64,000 nucleotides of DNA. Origin: CAYOXD01 sp964407825. Its GTDB lineage: Bacteria; Desulfobacterota; Desulfobacteria; Desulfobacterales; JAFDDL01. This document shows positions 41,822-50,818 of this stretch, one piece after another. Location of the stretch: assembly GCA_964407825.1 (NCBI GenBank), contig CAYOXD010000004.1:1-64000 (forward strand), in the 5' to 3' direction. Within the stretch, counting starts at the first letter, position 1, and every line of letters starts with the position of its first letter. Position numbers and translations under genes: made by a program. The notes below the pieces were generated by a model. The model saw nothing but the letters and a program-made list of their open reading frames with translations. It made no database searches and was not told the origin of the DNA.

Positions 41822-42030
41822 CTGAACAGCACATAGACCCCGAGGATCTGAAATGGCGTTGCTCCAAGTGTGGGGAAAAACTCGTCGCCGCACCGGCCGT
41901 CGTGGAATATATGGGAAACCGCTTCACCAACGATCTTCCCCAATGCCCAAAATGCGGATGGGTTCTCGTAACCGAGAAGATCGCCAAAGGCAGGATGGGG
42001 GAGGTGGAGCGCATTCTTGAAGACAAGTAG
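41818..42030 (+). CDS. Zinc-ribbon-like redox protein (DVU_1557-like)
   Basis: 70 residues. Two CxxC pairs, WRCSKCGEKL and PQCPKCGWVL, with a short linker that includes VVEYMGNRF. The ATG overlaps the previous stop (ATGA). The family occurs in the same position in related sulfate reducers; a small metal or thiol carrier in the Mop system is likely, role unknown. Confidence 0.8.
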   Translation: MTEQHIDPEDLKWRCSKCGEKLVAAPAVVEYMGNRFTNDLPQCPKCGWVLVTEKIAKGRMGEVERILEDK

Positions 42031-42739
42031 CCTGGCGGCAGCATGGCCTGTGAATCTCTACGAATCCAAACGGCTCCAGGGGGTGACAGGCCCCGCCATC
42101 AGGCCCGGGGACCTGGCCCTGACGCAGCGCGCCCTGACGCTCCTGCCGCTGGCCGAAAAGGCCACGGTGCTCGATATCGGGTGCGGACTGGGCGCTACCG
42201 TGAGCTACCTCCGGGAAAAGGGCCTGAGCGCCATCGGGCTTGACCTGTCTACGGTGCTGCTGAGGGATGCCCGAGCCGCCGGAACGCAGCCCCCCATGGC
42301 CCGGGCCGACGCCCACAGGCTGCCGATGAGGAATGAAAGCGTATCCGCCGTTTTTATGGAATGCACCCTCTCTCTCATGGCCCGCCCCGCCAGGGTTCTT
42401 GAGGAGTGCAGCCGGGTGCTTCGAAGTGAGGGGCACCTGGTGGTAACAGACATGTACTGGCGGGGAGAGGCCCCCCGGCTGAAGGCCGAACCCTCTGCCG
42501 GTTGCTGCATATTCGGAGCCGTTGAGCGCCAGGTGATGGAAAGACGGGCGAAGGATGCTGGATTTACCGTTACCCTTTGGGAGGACCACACGGCCCAGCT
42601 CAAGTACCTGGCCGCCAAGCTTGTATTCGAATACGGATCCTTAAAGGATTTCTGGGCCGCCTTTGGCATCTCGGAAGAGGAGAATTGGTGCTGCGTCAAA
42701 CCTGGGTATTGCCTGATGGTGGCTCGCAAGGACCTTTAA
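42017..42739 (+). CDS. trsM: SAM-dependent methyltransferase TrsM (DVU_1556-like)
   Basis: 240 residues from a TTG start overlapping the previous gene by 14 bp; NLYESKRLQGVTGPAIRPG is the conserved opening. Class I methyltransferase: VLDIGCGLGATVSYLREKG (SAM site, about residues 51-69), AIGLDLS, RADAHRLPMRNESVSAVF and VLRSEGHLVVTDMYW. The C-terminal half contains cysteine pairs GCCIFG and WCCVKPGYC. It is fixed in the cluster between the redox protein and the C_GCAxxG protein; substrate unknown. Confidence 0.82.
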   Translation: MKTSSLAAAWPVNLYESKRLQGVTGPAIRPGDLALTQRALTLLPLAEKATVLDIGCGLGATVSYLREKGLSAIGLDLSTVLLRDARAAGTQPPMARADAHRLPMRNESVSAVFMECTLSLMARPARVLEECSRVLRSEGHLVVTDMYWRGEAPRLKAEPSAGCCIFGAVERQVMERRAKDAGFTVTLWEDHTAQLKYLAAKLVFEYGSLKDFWAAFGISEEENWCCVKPGYCLMVARKDL

Positions 42740-42747
42740 CTGTGGGG

Positions 42748-42776
42748 TCAGCTATTAGCCATTAGCTAACAGCTGA
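42748..42776 (+). repeat. Intergenic stem-loop (TCAGCT/AGCTGA)
   Basis: TCAGCT-A-TTAGC ... GCTAA-C-AGCTGA, an 11-bp stem with one mismatch, followed by AAAAC. It lies between trsM and the C_GCAxxG gene. TTAGC units also occur near 21115. Possibly a dispersed repeat. Confidence 0.45.
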
Positions 42777-42797
42777 AAACAACGGATGTGTTGGTAG

Positions 42798-43232
42798 ATG
42801 GATGATACGAGCATAGAGATGATGCGGCTTGCCGCAAAGGGCTACTCCTGCAGCCAGATCCTTATCAGGATGGCCCTGGATGCCAGGGGAGAAGAAAATC
42901 CCGATCTGGTCCGGGCCATGGGGGGGCTGGCCTACGGCTGCGGCAGCGGGTGCGGCACCTGCGGCGTGCTGACCGGTGGAAGCTGCTTGATCGCGCTCTA
43001 TTCGGCAAAGGGCAGCGATGAGGAAACGGCCTCCGAGCGATTCATGTTAATGCTAAATGAACTGACGGACTGGTTTTCACAGACCTATGGCAACCAGTAT
43101 GGCGGCATCACCTGTGACGTCATCGTGGGGGATGAGGGCCCCCGGAGTGCCATGGCCCGCTGCGGCCAGATGGTGGCGGAAACCTATAACAAGACCATCG
43201 AGATCCTGATGGCAAACGATTTCGAGATATAG
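42798..43232 (+). CDS. C_GCAxxG_C_C family protein (DVU_1555-like)
   Basis: 144 residues. The N-terminal GYSCSQILIRMAL and the core AYGCGSGCGTCGVLTGGSCLIAL carry the family cysteines; ITCDVIVG and ARCGQMV complete the set. Such proteins are proposed redox or metal carriers but have no settled function. It stands directly before the radical SAM gene, 11 bp away. Confidence 0.85.
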   Translation: MDDTSIEMMRLAAKGYSCSQILIRMALDARGEENPDLVRAMGGLAYGCGSGCGTCGVLTGGSCLIALYSAKGSDEETASERFMLMLNELTDWFSQTYGNQYGGITCDVIVGDEGPRSAMARCGQMVAETYNKTIEILMANDFEI

Positions 43233-43243
43233 CTGCGAAGACA

Positions 43244-44614
43244 GTGGAGCCAGATGTTACACAGAGCCTCTGCCCGGTGTGCCTCGAGCGCATAGCGGCG
43301 CGGCGGATTCAGCGGGGTGATGCCACATACCTCCTTAAGACATGCCCCGCTCACGGGACCTACGAAACCTTGATATGGAAGGGTGCGCCCCCTTTTCATG
43401 ATTGGAAGCGTCCCAAGAAACCGACCGGCCCCGGCGTCTCGAAAGAGACGCCGGGGAGAGGCTGCCCCTTTGATTGCGGGCTATGCCCGGACCACCGGCA
43501 ACGGTCCTGCACGGTGGTCATGGAAGTCACCCAGCGCTGCAACCTTCGCTGTCCGGTCTGCTATGCGGACTCGGGGGATACGGACGGCGGGGATGAGGCC
43601 ATCGAGAGTCTAATTACCCGAATCCGTCAGATACGCCAGAAGGCGGGCGACTGCCATATTCAGCTCTCCGGGGGAGAGCCCACCGTCAGGGAGGACCTGC
43701 CGGAACTCGTCTCCGCCAGCCGGGAGGCCGGGTTCTCCTTTGTTCAAATCAATACCAACGGCATCCGTCTGGCGCGGAAATCCGCCTATGCCAAGACACT
43801 GAAGGCGGCAGGTCTCTCCTCGGTCTTTCTCCAGTTCGACGGCACCGACGATGGGGTCCATCGGCGCCTGCGGGGTCAGCCCCTGATGAAGGAAAAACTG
43901 GCAGCCATCGCCGCCTGTGAAGGGGCCGGCATCGGTGTTGTGCTCGTGTCCACCCTGGTGCCGGGGGTGAATACGAACCAGGTGGGAAAAATCCTGGAAA
44001 CCGGCCTCTCCCATTCCCCCACGGTGCGGGGGGTGCATTTCCAACCCATTAGCTACTTCGGACGCTTTGGGGGCGAGCCCACCGAAGAGATGCGCCTGAG
44101 CCTGCCCCAACTGATGCGGCAGTTGGAGAGGCAAAGCGGCGGCAAGGTCAAGGTATCCCATTTCAAACCGCCGGGATGCGAAAACCCCCGGTGCTCCTTC
44201 CATGCGAACTACGTGCTGACGGCGGCGTCCGCCCTGTTGCCCCTCTCAAGGGGAGGTTGCTGCGGGGAGCCCGAAACGGCGGAAACGGGCGCAAAGCGCG
44301 CCATTTCCTATGTCGCCAGGCAGTGGGCGGCCCCCCGGGTCACGGCGCCCGCGGCCACCGAGCCTCTCGGCAGCAGCTCCCCGGACGGCGCATGGCGGCT
44401 GGAGAGCTTCATCGATCGGGCAGCCACCCACACCTTTACCATCTCCGCCATGGCGTTCATGGACGCCTGGAACATCGATCTCGAAAGACTCAGGGATTGC
44501 TGCATCCATGTGGCATCGCCCCAGGGGAACCTGATTCCCTTTTGCGCCTATAACCTGACGGCAACAAACGGTCGGGGCCTCTACAGAACCAAAACACCGC
44601 CTCCCGGAGCATAA
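43244..44614 (+). CDS. trsS: Radical SAM protein TrsS (DVU_1554-like)
   Basis: 456 residues from a GTG start. N-terminal CPVC (Cys10, Cys13) and KTCPAHG form a metal-binding head; GCPFDCGLCPDH (Cys74, 78, 81) adds a second set; the radical SAM cluster is RCNLRCPVC (Cys99, 103, 106) with QLSGGEPTVREDL following. The overall plan resembles the tetraether/MoaA-like group acting on lipids or cofactors. In related organisms some members of this family are, from memory, selenoproteins; here the CPVC site is encoded as cysteine. Substrate unknown. The C-terminal ~100 residues contain SFHANYVLTAAS and GGCCGEPE. Confidence 0.83.
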   Translation: MEPDVTQSLCPVCLERIAARRIQRGDATYLLKTCPAHGTYETLIWKGAPPFHDWKRPKKPTGPGVSKETPGRGCPFDCGLCPDHRQRSCTVVMEVTQRCNLRCPVCYADSGDTDGGDEAIESLITRIRQIRQKAGDCHIQLSGGEPTVREDLPELVSASREAGFSFVQINTNGIRLARKSAYAKTLKAAGLSSVFLQFDGTDDGVHRRLRGQPLMKEKLAAIAACEGAGIGVVLVSTLVPGVNTNQVGKILETGLSHSPTVRGVHFQPISYFGRFGGEPTEEMRLSLPQLMRQLERQSGGKVKVSHFKPPGCENPRCSFHANYVLTAASALLPLSRGGCCGEPETAETGAKRAISYVARQWAAPRVTAPAATEPLGSSSPDGAWRLESFIDRAATHTFTISAMAFMDAWNIDLERLRDCCIHVASPQGNLIPFCAYNLTATNGRGLYRTKTPPPGA

Positions 44615-44623
44615 GGAGATGCC

Positions 44624-45976
44624 GTGACCAGAACGCCCCTGGACAGCTGGATACGCGGAAAAATCGGCCTCCAGCCCGATTCTCCGTTGACCCGCTGGGC
44701 CCTGGATGCGTTCCAGCTCGAAAAGCTGCGGCAAATTCTGACCTATGTGCGGGAGAAAAGCCCCTTCTACCGGCGCCTCATGGCGGGTCTGCCGGAGCAC
44801 GCCTTGACCTGCCTTTCCGATATGGCAATGCTTCCTTTTACCGCACCCGAGGACATTCGATCCGCCCCCCTGCAGTTCCTGTGTCTGTCCCAGGACGAGG
44901 TCGCACGGGTGGTAACCCTCCAAACCTCCGGCACCACCCGGGCACCCAAACGGATCTTTTTCACTGAGGAGGACCTGGAGCTCACCATCGACTTCTACCA
45001 CCACGGCATGTCCACCATGGTCTCGCCCGGTGACCGGGTGTTGATTCTCATGCCCGGGGAAACGCCCTTCAGCGTGGGAGACCTCCTGGTCCAGGGGCTG
45101 GCCCGAATGGGGGTCGAAGGCATCGTGCACGGGCCGGTTCATGACACGGAAGCGGCGCTGCGCACCATTCTGGACCGCCGGATCGACTGCCTGGTGGGCA
45201 TACCCATCCAGGTCTTTCATATGGCGAAGGACCTGCTGGCCGGAAAAATCTTCCCGGGCAGGCTGAAGAGTATCCTCCTCAGTGCCGATCACGTATCGGA
45301 CGCGCTGGTGGAAGCCCTCACCCAAGCCTTTCGCTGCCCGGTTTACCAGCATTACGGGATGACGGAGACCGGCCTTGCCGGCGGGGTCGAGTGTGCGGCC
45401 TTGGCGGGCTATCACCCCAGGGAGGCGGATCTTTATTTCGAAATCATTGACCCGGATACCGCTCTGCCGGTAAAGGAAGGAGAGACGGGCGAGCTGGTCG
45501 TCACCACCCTGACCCAGCGGGCCATGCCGCTCATCCGCTACCGGACCGGGGATCTGGGCCGATTTATACCCGGCCCCTGCCCCTGCGGTACCATTTTGAA
45601 GCGCCTGGGCCGGGTTCAGGCCCGCAGAAAGGGCATCTTCCCTATAACGCCGGCCTTTTCCCTGTCCGTTCCCCAACTGGACAGCGCTCTTCTGGCCGTG
45701 CCGGCGGTGGTGAATTATGAGGCACGCCTTGACGAGAACCAGGGAAAGCCCCGACTGACCCTGTCGGCCTATGCGATCGATGGGGCCGGGGAACCCGTCC
45801 GCAGGCAGATCCTCAAAGCCCTGCGCCACATTCCGGGCCTGCGAGAAACGGCGGAGGCGGGCCATCTGGCCCTTGCGGTAAACCTGGCGGCCGGGAAACC
45901 GCCGGTTTCCACCGGCCCCCAAAAACGCCGGATCATCGACCAGCGCAGCCAGACTCCCTACACCCTGAAACTTTAA
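44624..45976 (+). CDS. AMP-dependent CoA-ligase-like enzyme (PaaK type, DVU_1553-like)
   Basis: 450 residues. Adenylate-forming fold of the phenylacetate-CoA ligase type: KSPFYRRLMAGLPE near the N-terminus, LQTSGTTRAPKRIFFT (ATP P-loop), YQHYGMTETGLAGG (adenine/acid binding) and RYRTGDLGRFI. The C-terminal domain is present but short. An acid substrate is not predictable. Its presence in a molybdenum operon is unexplained: it could activate a carboxylate of a cofactor precursor or the acid produced by Mop. Confidence 0.82.
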   Translation: MTRTPLDSWIRGKIGLQPDSPLTRWALDAFQLEKLRQILTYVREKSPFYRRLMAGLPEHALTCLSDMAMLPFTAPEDIRSAPLQFLCLSQDEVARVVTLQTSGTTRAPKRIFFTEEDLELTIDFYHHGMSTMVSPGDRVLILMPGETPFSVGDLLVQGLARMGVEGIVHGPVHDTEAALRTILDRRIDCLVGIPIQVFHMAKDLLAGKIFPGRLKSILLSADHVSDALVEALTQAFRCPVYQHYGMTETGLAGGVECAALAGYHPREADLYFEIIDPDTALPVKEGETGELVVTTLTQRAMPLIRYRTGDLGRFIPGPCPCGTILKRLGRVQARRKGIFPITPAFSLSVPQLDSALLAVPAVVNYEARLDENQGKPRLTLSAYAIDGAGEPVRRQILKALRHIPGLRETAEAGHLALAVNLAAGKPPVSTGPQKRRIIDQRSQTPYTLKL

Positions 45977-45996
45977 CCAATGCAACAGGAAATCCC

Positions 45997-47049
45997 ATGA
46001 GAGAACTGACGTCCCATATATGTGACTGTATCGATAAAAGCGAAAGCATCGTTCTGGCCTCGATCATCAGCCGCTCCGGTTCGGCCCCCAGGACCGCCGG
46101 CACCCGCATGCTGATCGACCGGGAGGGCAAGGGAATCGGCACCATCGGCGGCGGGCTGCTGGAGGGGCGCAGCATGAATAAGGCCGTCGAGCTGTTCGAA
46201 ACCGGGCACTCCTACCTGCTCCCCTTTGACCTGACCCACATGGACGTGGCTGCCATGGACATGATCTGCGGCGGAGAGGTGGAGGTGCTTCTGGACCTGG
46301 TGCTGCCCACCCCTGAAAACCGCAAGGTCTTCACGCGGTATCGGGCCGCCTTGGAAAACGGAGAAAAGGCGCTGCTCTTAACCGCCGCACGGCAAGGCGG
46401 TGGGCAGGGCGTTCAAACGGATCACTGCGTGATCACCAGGGACGGCGAGGTCACCGGCTCGGTTCACCTGTCCCCCGAGACCCTGGACGAACTGCTGTCC
46501 GGCAGCCAGGCCTTCTCCATCCAGCAGGTGATCACGCAACCGGAGGTCCTGCTCATCACCGCCCCCACCTCGCAGCCCAAGACCGTATATCTTTTCGGTG
46601 GCGGACACGTGTCGCTTCCCACCGGATATTTTGCCTCCAGGGTGGGTTTCGACGTGGTGATTTTGGATGATCGGGAGGAATTCGCCAATTCCCGACGCTT
46701 CCCCTTTGCCAGGGAAGTCAGGCTCCTTCCCGACTTCCACAGCCCCTTTTCCGACCTGTCGCCAGTGGATGAAAACGCCTTCGTGGTTATCGTCACCCGG
46801 GGTCACCTTCATGACAAGACGGTTCTGGCCCAGGCCTTGAGGACCCGCGCCGCCTATATCGGCATGATCGGCAGCCGCACGAAGCGCAACAAGATCTATA
46901 GGGCCCTGTTGGATCAAGGATTTACCCAGGAGGATCTGGGCCGGGTGCACGCGCCCATCGGGATCGAGATCGAGGCCGAGACACCTGAGGAAATCGCCAT
47001 TTCCATCGTGGCGGAGCTGATCCATGAGCGAGCCAAGTTGACCCCATGA
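45997..47049 (+). CDS. XdhC-family molybdenum hydroxylase maturation factor (DVU_1552-like)
   Basis: 350 residues. N-terminal XdhC domain (IISRSGSAPRTAGTRMLID; GTIGGGLLEG) and C-terminal Rossmann domain (VYLFGGGHVSLPTGYFASRVGF; VIVTRGHLHDK; YIGMIGSRTKRNKI). XdhC proteins bind Moco, help add the terminal sulfido ligand and deliver it to xanthine-oxidase-type enzymes, here Mop. It overlaps the next gene (ATGA). Confidence 0.9.
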   Translation: MRELTSHICDCIDKSESIVLASIISRSGSAPRTAGTRMLIDREGKGIGTIGGGLLEGRSMNKAVELFETGHSYLLPFDLTHMDVAAMDMICGGEVEVLLDLVLPTPENRKVFTRYRAALENGEKALLLTAARQGGGQGVQTDHCVITRDGEVTGSVHLSPETLDELLSGSQAFSIQQVITQPEVLLITAPTSQPKTVYLFGGGHVSLPTGYFASRVGFDVVILDDREEFANSRRFPFAREVRLLPDFHSPFSDLSPVDENAFVVIVTRGHLHDKTVLAQALRTRAAYIGMIGSRTKRNKIYRALLDQGFTQEDLGRVHAPIGIEIEAETPEEIAISIVAELIHERAKLTP

Positions 47050-48176
47050 GCCTGGAAAACCTGTCCGCCATCATTCTGGCCGCCGGATTCAGTTCCCGGA
47101 TGGGGAGGTTCAAGCCGCTGCTGCCCCTGGGAGACACCACCGTGGTGGAACGGACCATCGCGATCTTTCTGCAAAACAGGATTCCGGATATCCGCGTGGT
47201 GGTGGGGCATGACAGCGACAGACTGATTCCTGTTCTGCGCCCATACCCGGTCTCCATCGTCATGAATCCGGATTATCCGGAGGGCATGTTCTCGTCCGTC
47301 CGCGCGGGGGTCGGTTCCTTGGGACCGGCCGCGGCCGCATTTTTCCTCCTTCCGGTGGATGTGCCCCTGGTCCGGCCCTTTACGGTCAAGAGGCTCCTGG
47401 ACCAATACCGGTCAACCCCCGGTCGTATCCTCATCCCCTCCTTCAAGGGAAAATCCGGGCATCCGCCCCTGATTCCCGCCTCATTAGCCGATACCATCGT
47501 CACCGCCGAGGGGGGCCATGGGTTGCGGGGCGTCCTGTCCTCCCACCGTCACCTGATCCACCGGGTGGAGGTGCCCGATGCGCATATGCGCTTTGATCTG
47601 GACACCCCCAAGGACTATGCTGGGTTCCTCGCCCGCCTGGCCCGCTACGATATCCCCACACTCCGTGAAATCGAAATCATCATGGAACATATCCATCCGG
47701 TATCCGAGAAAATCCGCCTGCATTGCCGGATGGTTTCGCAGATCGCCGACAGGATTTCCCGGGCCCTTGGCCGCAAGGGCATCCCCCTCAATCGCCGGCG
47801 CCTGCGGGCCGCCGCGCTGCTTCATGATCTTGCCAGGGGAGAAAAACATCATGCCCTTGTGGCGGCACGCTGGCTTGAAGAGATGGGATTTTCTTCCCTG
47901 TGCGGGATGGTTGCCTCTCATATGGATCTTCAACCCGATGAGACAAACGGCATTACCGAAGCTGAAATCCTCTTCATTTCGGACAAACTGGTCCTGGAAG
48001 ATCGACCGGTATCCCTGGCCCAGAGGTACGAAGCGGCCCTGCGCCGTTATGCAGGCTCCCCAGGATCCGCCCAAAACATCGCCTTGCGCCTGGACAAGGC
48101 AGTCAAAATCAAGACCAGAATAGAGGGGGCCCTCGGCACCCCCCTGGAAGATTTCCTGGCCACCCAGCCCCCCTGA
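47046..48176 (+). CDS. MobA/MocA-like nucleotidyltransferase fused to HD domain (DVU_1551-like)
   Basis: 376 residues. The first ~195 are a MobA-like NTP transferase: AIILAAGFSSRMGRFKPLLPLGD and FFLLPVDVPLVRP. Given Mop needs molybdopterin cytosine dinucleotide, CTP:molybdopterin cytidylyltransferase (MocA) activity is the natural prediction. The remainder is an HD domain (ALLHDLARGEKHHALVAARWLEEMG), which could hydrolyse a phosphate ester. End of the operon. Confidence 0.85.
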   Translation: MSLENLSAIILAAGFSSRMGRFKPLLPLGDTTVVERTIAIFLQNRIPDIRVVVGHDSDRLIPVLRPYPVSIVMNPDYPEGMFSSVRAGVGSLGPAAAAFFLLPVDVPLVRPFTVKRLLDQYRSTPGRILIPSFKGKSGHPPLIPASLADTIVTAEGGHGLRGVLSSHRHLIHRVEVPDAHMRFDLDTPKDYAGFLARLARYDIPTLREIEIIMEHIHPVSEKIRLHCRMVSQIADRISRALGRKGIPLNRRRLRAAALLHDLARGEKHHALVAARWLEEMGFSSLCGMVASHMDLQPDETNGITEAEILFISDKLVLEDRPVSLAQRYEAALRRYAGSPGSAQNIALRLDKAVKIKTRIEGALGTPLEDFLATQPP

Positions 48177-48352
48177 ACGCTTCAGGCAATCCAAAAGTCC
48201 GCCTTGGTCCGCCCCCCCGCACTCCCCTGCCGTACCATCATCCTTTGATACCTGGCGCATCTCCGGTTATCGCCACGGGCCCCATTGGGTACTGGGAGCA
48301 GAAAACCGTGGTGGGAGACATTCGATCGCCTTGAAAATATTCCAAAACGCGG

Positions 48353-48381
48353 TTGCATATCCGTCTCAAAAACGCTATAAG
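48353..48381 (+). promoter_or_regulatory. Candidate promoter for rfbACD
   Basis: TTGCAT, 17 nt, TATAAG, about 90 bp before the rfbA ATG. The rest of the 294-bp gap after the Mo operon shows no gene. Confidence 0.5.
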
Positions 48382-48469
48382 CAAGGCGGTACGTGGGACG
48401 TGGCGGCCAAATATTGTGAAATAATCCTTAAGATTCAAAGAAATACAGTTGTTCGCATCAAGGGGGAAG

Positions 48470-49351
48470 ATGAAAGGAATTGTGCTGGCAGGCGGCTCCG
48501 GGACCCGCCTGCATCCCATCACCCGGGTCGTGAGCAAGCAGCTGCTGCCGCTGTATGACAAACCGATGGTCTACTATCCGATCTCGGTGCTGATGCTGGC
48601 AGGAATTCGGGAAATACTCGTCATATCAACGCCTCATGACCTGCCGCTGTTTCGGACCCTGCTCGGGGACGGAAGCCGGTGGGGTCTTTCCCTTGAATAC
48701 GCCGAACAACCCCGACCCGAGGGCCTCGCCCAGGCCTTTCTGATCGGAAGGGAATTCATCGGCAGCGATAAGGTCTGCATGATTCTGGGGGACAACGTCT
48801 TCTACGGTCATGGACTTACGGAAACCCTCGTCCGCGTCTGCGACACCCACCGGAACGCCACCGTTTTCGGCTACTGGGTCAAGGACCCGGAGCGCTATGG
48901 GGTTGTGGAGTTCAATGACGCCGGGCAGGCCATCTCCATCGAAGAGAAACCCACCATCCCGAAATCCAATTACGCCATCACCGGTCTCTACTTTTACGAC
49001 AATCAGGTGCTCGACATAGCGGCCCGTCTGAAACCATCGGCCCGCGGCGAGCTGGAAATAACGGATGTCAATCTGGCCTACCTGAACATGGGGCGTCTCC
49101 GGGTGGAAAAAATGGGCCGCGGTATCGCCTGGCTCGATACGGGCACCCACGAGTCGCTCATGCAGGCGGCCGACTTCATTCGGGTCATCGAAGAGCGCCA
49201 GGGCCTCAAGATCGCCTGTCCGGAGGAAATCGCCTTCCGAAAGGGATACATCGATGCGGCGAAGGTGGAAGAACTGGCGGCCCCCCTCCTGAAAAGCGGC
49301 TATGGGAAGTATTTGATGGATTTGCTCACCTATGAAAAGAAGAGGCCATGA
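48470..49351 (+). CDS. rfbA: Glucose-1-phosphate thymidylyltransferase
   Basis: Makes dTDP-glucose. The start [18 protein letters not shown] follows AAGGGGGAAG; seven upstream codons are not needed. 293 residues. Signature [38 protein letters not shown] and [17 protein letters not shown] are intact. It overlaps rfbC by 4 bp. Confidence 0.96.
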   Translation: MKGIVLAGGSGTRLHPITRVVSKQLLPLYDKPMVYYPISVLMLAGIREILVISTPHDLPLFRTLLGDGSRWGLSLEYAEQPRPEGLAQAFLIGREFIGSDKVCMILGDNVFYGHGLTETLVRVCDTHRNATVFGYWVKDPERYGVVEFNDAGQAISIEEKPTIPKSNYAITGLYFYDNQVLDIAARLKPSARGELEITDVNLAYLNMGRLRVEKMGRGIAWLDTGTHESLMQAADFIRVIEERQGLKIACPEEIAFRKGYIDAAKVEELAAPLLKSGYGKYLMDLLTYEKKRP

Positions 49352-49905
49352 AAGTAATTACCACGCCCCTGCAAGGTCTTCTCATCGTGGAACCGGACGT
49401 GTATGGTGATGAACGCGGGTACTTCACCGAATGCTATCACCGGGCACGATACCGGCACATCGGCATCGCTCACACCTTTGTCCAGGACAACCTCTCCCTG
49501 TCGGTCAAGCACACCTTGCGCGGATTGCACTATCAGATCCATCGTCCCCAGGCCAAACTGGTGCAGGTGATTCTGGGGGAGGTATTCGATGCCGTGGTGG
49601 ACCTGAGGCAGGGCTCGAGCACCTTCGGGAAATGGGAGGGTATCCACCTGTCCTCGGAAAACATGCGCCAGCTCTTCATTCCCGAAGGGTATGCCCACGG
49701 CTTTTGCGTCCTGAGCGAAAAGGCTATTTTCTCCTATAAATGCGCTGACTTCTATGCCCCTGACGACGAGGGGGGAGTGTGCTGGTCCGATCCGGACATC
49801 GGTATCCAGTGGCCCCTGAGCGACCCCATCATATCGGATAAGGACAGCCAATATCCGAACCTCAGGGATCTGTCCCCCGGGCAACTGCCAAGAATCAGAG
49901 GCTGA
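49348..49905 (+). CDS. rfbC: dTDP-4-dehydrorhamnose 3,5-epimerase
   Basis: 185 residues, cupin fold. [35 protein letters not shown] (His of HYQ/catalytic base region), [11 protein letters not shown] and [14 protein letters not shown] are all typical. It overlaps rfbA and is followed by rfbD 3 bp later. Confidence 0.96.
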   Translation: MKVITTPLQGLLIVEPDVYGDERGYFTECYHRARYRHIGIAHTFVQDNLSLSVKHTLRGLHYQIHRPQAKLVQVILGEVFDAVVDLRQGSSTFGKWEGIHLSSENMRQLFIPEGYAHGFCVLSEKAIFSYKCADFYAPDDEGGVCWSDPDIGIQWPLSDPIISDKDSQYPNLRDLSPGQLPRIRG

Positions 49906-49908
49906 ACC

Positions 49909-50793
49909 ATGGGCATCCTGCTGGCGGGTGCAAAGGGTCAGGTGGGCTGGGAACTCACCCGGCAGGCCCGCCACGCCGGTCTTCCGCTCCTCCCCCTGGA
50001 TCGCCATCAGCTGGACATCACCGATCGGGCGAATGTCGAAGCCCTGTTAGAGGCGGAATCCCCCCGCCTGCTGATCAATGCCGCGGCTTACACCCAGGTG
50101 GATCGCGCGGAGAAGGAGGAGGCCCAAGCCTTCCAGGTCAACTGCCACGGCCCCGGCCACCTGGCCGAGTGCTGCCGAAAGGCGCAAATCCCCCTGATCC
50201 ACCTCTCCACGGATTATGTTTTCGACGGCACCAAGGGACAACCTTACACGGAAACCGATCCCGTCTCACCAACGGGTGCCTACGGCCGGAGCAAGGCGGC
50301 GGGCGAGGAACGGGTCCGGCAGGCCCTGGCCTCCCACCTCATCGTCAGAACATCGTGGGTCTATGGCGTGCATGGCCGCAATTTCGTCAAAACCATGCTG
50401 GCCTTGGGAAGGACAAAAGAGAAGATAGCCGTGATCGCCGATCAGCAGGGGTGCCCCACCGCGGCGTCCGATATCGCAGGCGTGCTGCTGACGCTGGCCC
50501 GAAGCTTTCTGGAAAAGGGCTCCCTGCGCTGGGGGACCTATCATTACTGCGGCCATGGCATCACGAGCTGGCACGGGTTCGCCGAAACCATCTTCCATAC
50601 CGCCCGCCGTTTCGGCTACCCGCACCGGCCCGTCATTTCAGCGATTTCCACTGCCCAATATCCCACTCTGGCCCGCAGACCCCCTTACTCGGCACTGGAT
50701 TGTTCGAAAATTTCACGGCACTTGGGAATTCAACCGGTTCTCTGGCAGGACAGTCTGGAGGCGGTCGTGGAGGAACTCCTGCGGCGGCCATAG
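49909..50793 (+). CDS. rfbD: dTDP-4-dehydrorhamnose reductase
   Basis: 294 residues. Rossmann start ILLAGAKGQVGWELTRQA, then INAAAYTQVDRAE, STDYVFDGTKGQPYTETD and YGRSKAAGEERV (catalytic YxxxK), TSWVYGVHGRNFVKTML. Last step of dTDP-L-rhamnose synthesis. Operon rfbA-rfbC-rfbD; rfbB is at 21.1 kb. Confidence 0.95.
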   Translation: MGILLAGAKGQVGWELTRQARHAGLPLLPLDRHQLDITDRANVEALLEAESPRLLINAAAYTQVDRAEKEEAQAFQVNCHGPGHLAECCRKAQIPLIHLSTDYVFDGTKGQPYTETDPVSPTGAYGRSKAAGEERVRQALASHLIVRTSWVYGVHGRNFVKTMLALGRTKEKIAVIADQQGCPTAASDIAGVLLTLARSFLEKGSLRWGTYHYCGHGITSWHGFAETIFHTARRFGYPHRPVISAISTAQYPTLARRPPYSALDCSKISRHLGIQPVLWQDSLEAVVEELLRRP

Positions 50794-50818
50794 GCCACCC
50801 CCCATCAACTATTCATCC

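Noticed and set aside
42748..42776. Terminator after trsM
   Set aside because: The stem is good but only AAAAC follows, with no T-run; treated as a repeat.
44246..45985. 579-residue minus-strand frame
   Set aside because: It is the antisense of trsS and the ligase gene, both with clear domain motifs; a GC-rich shadow.
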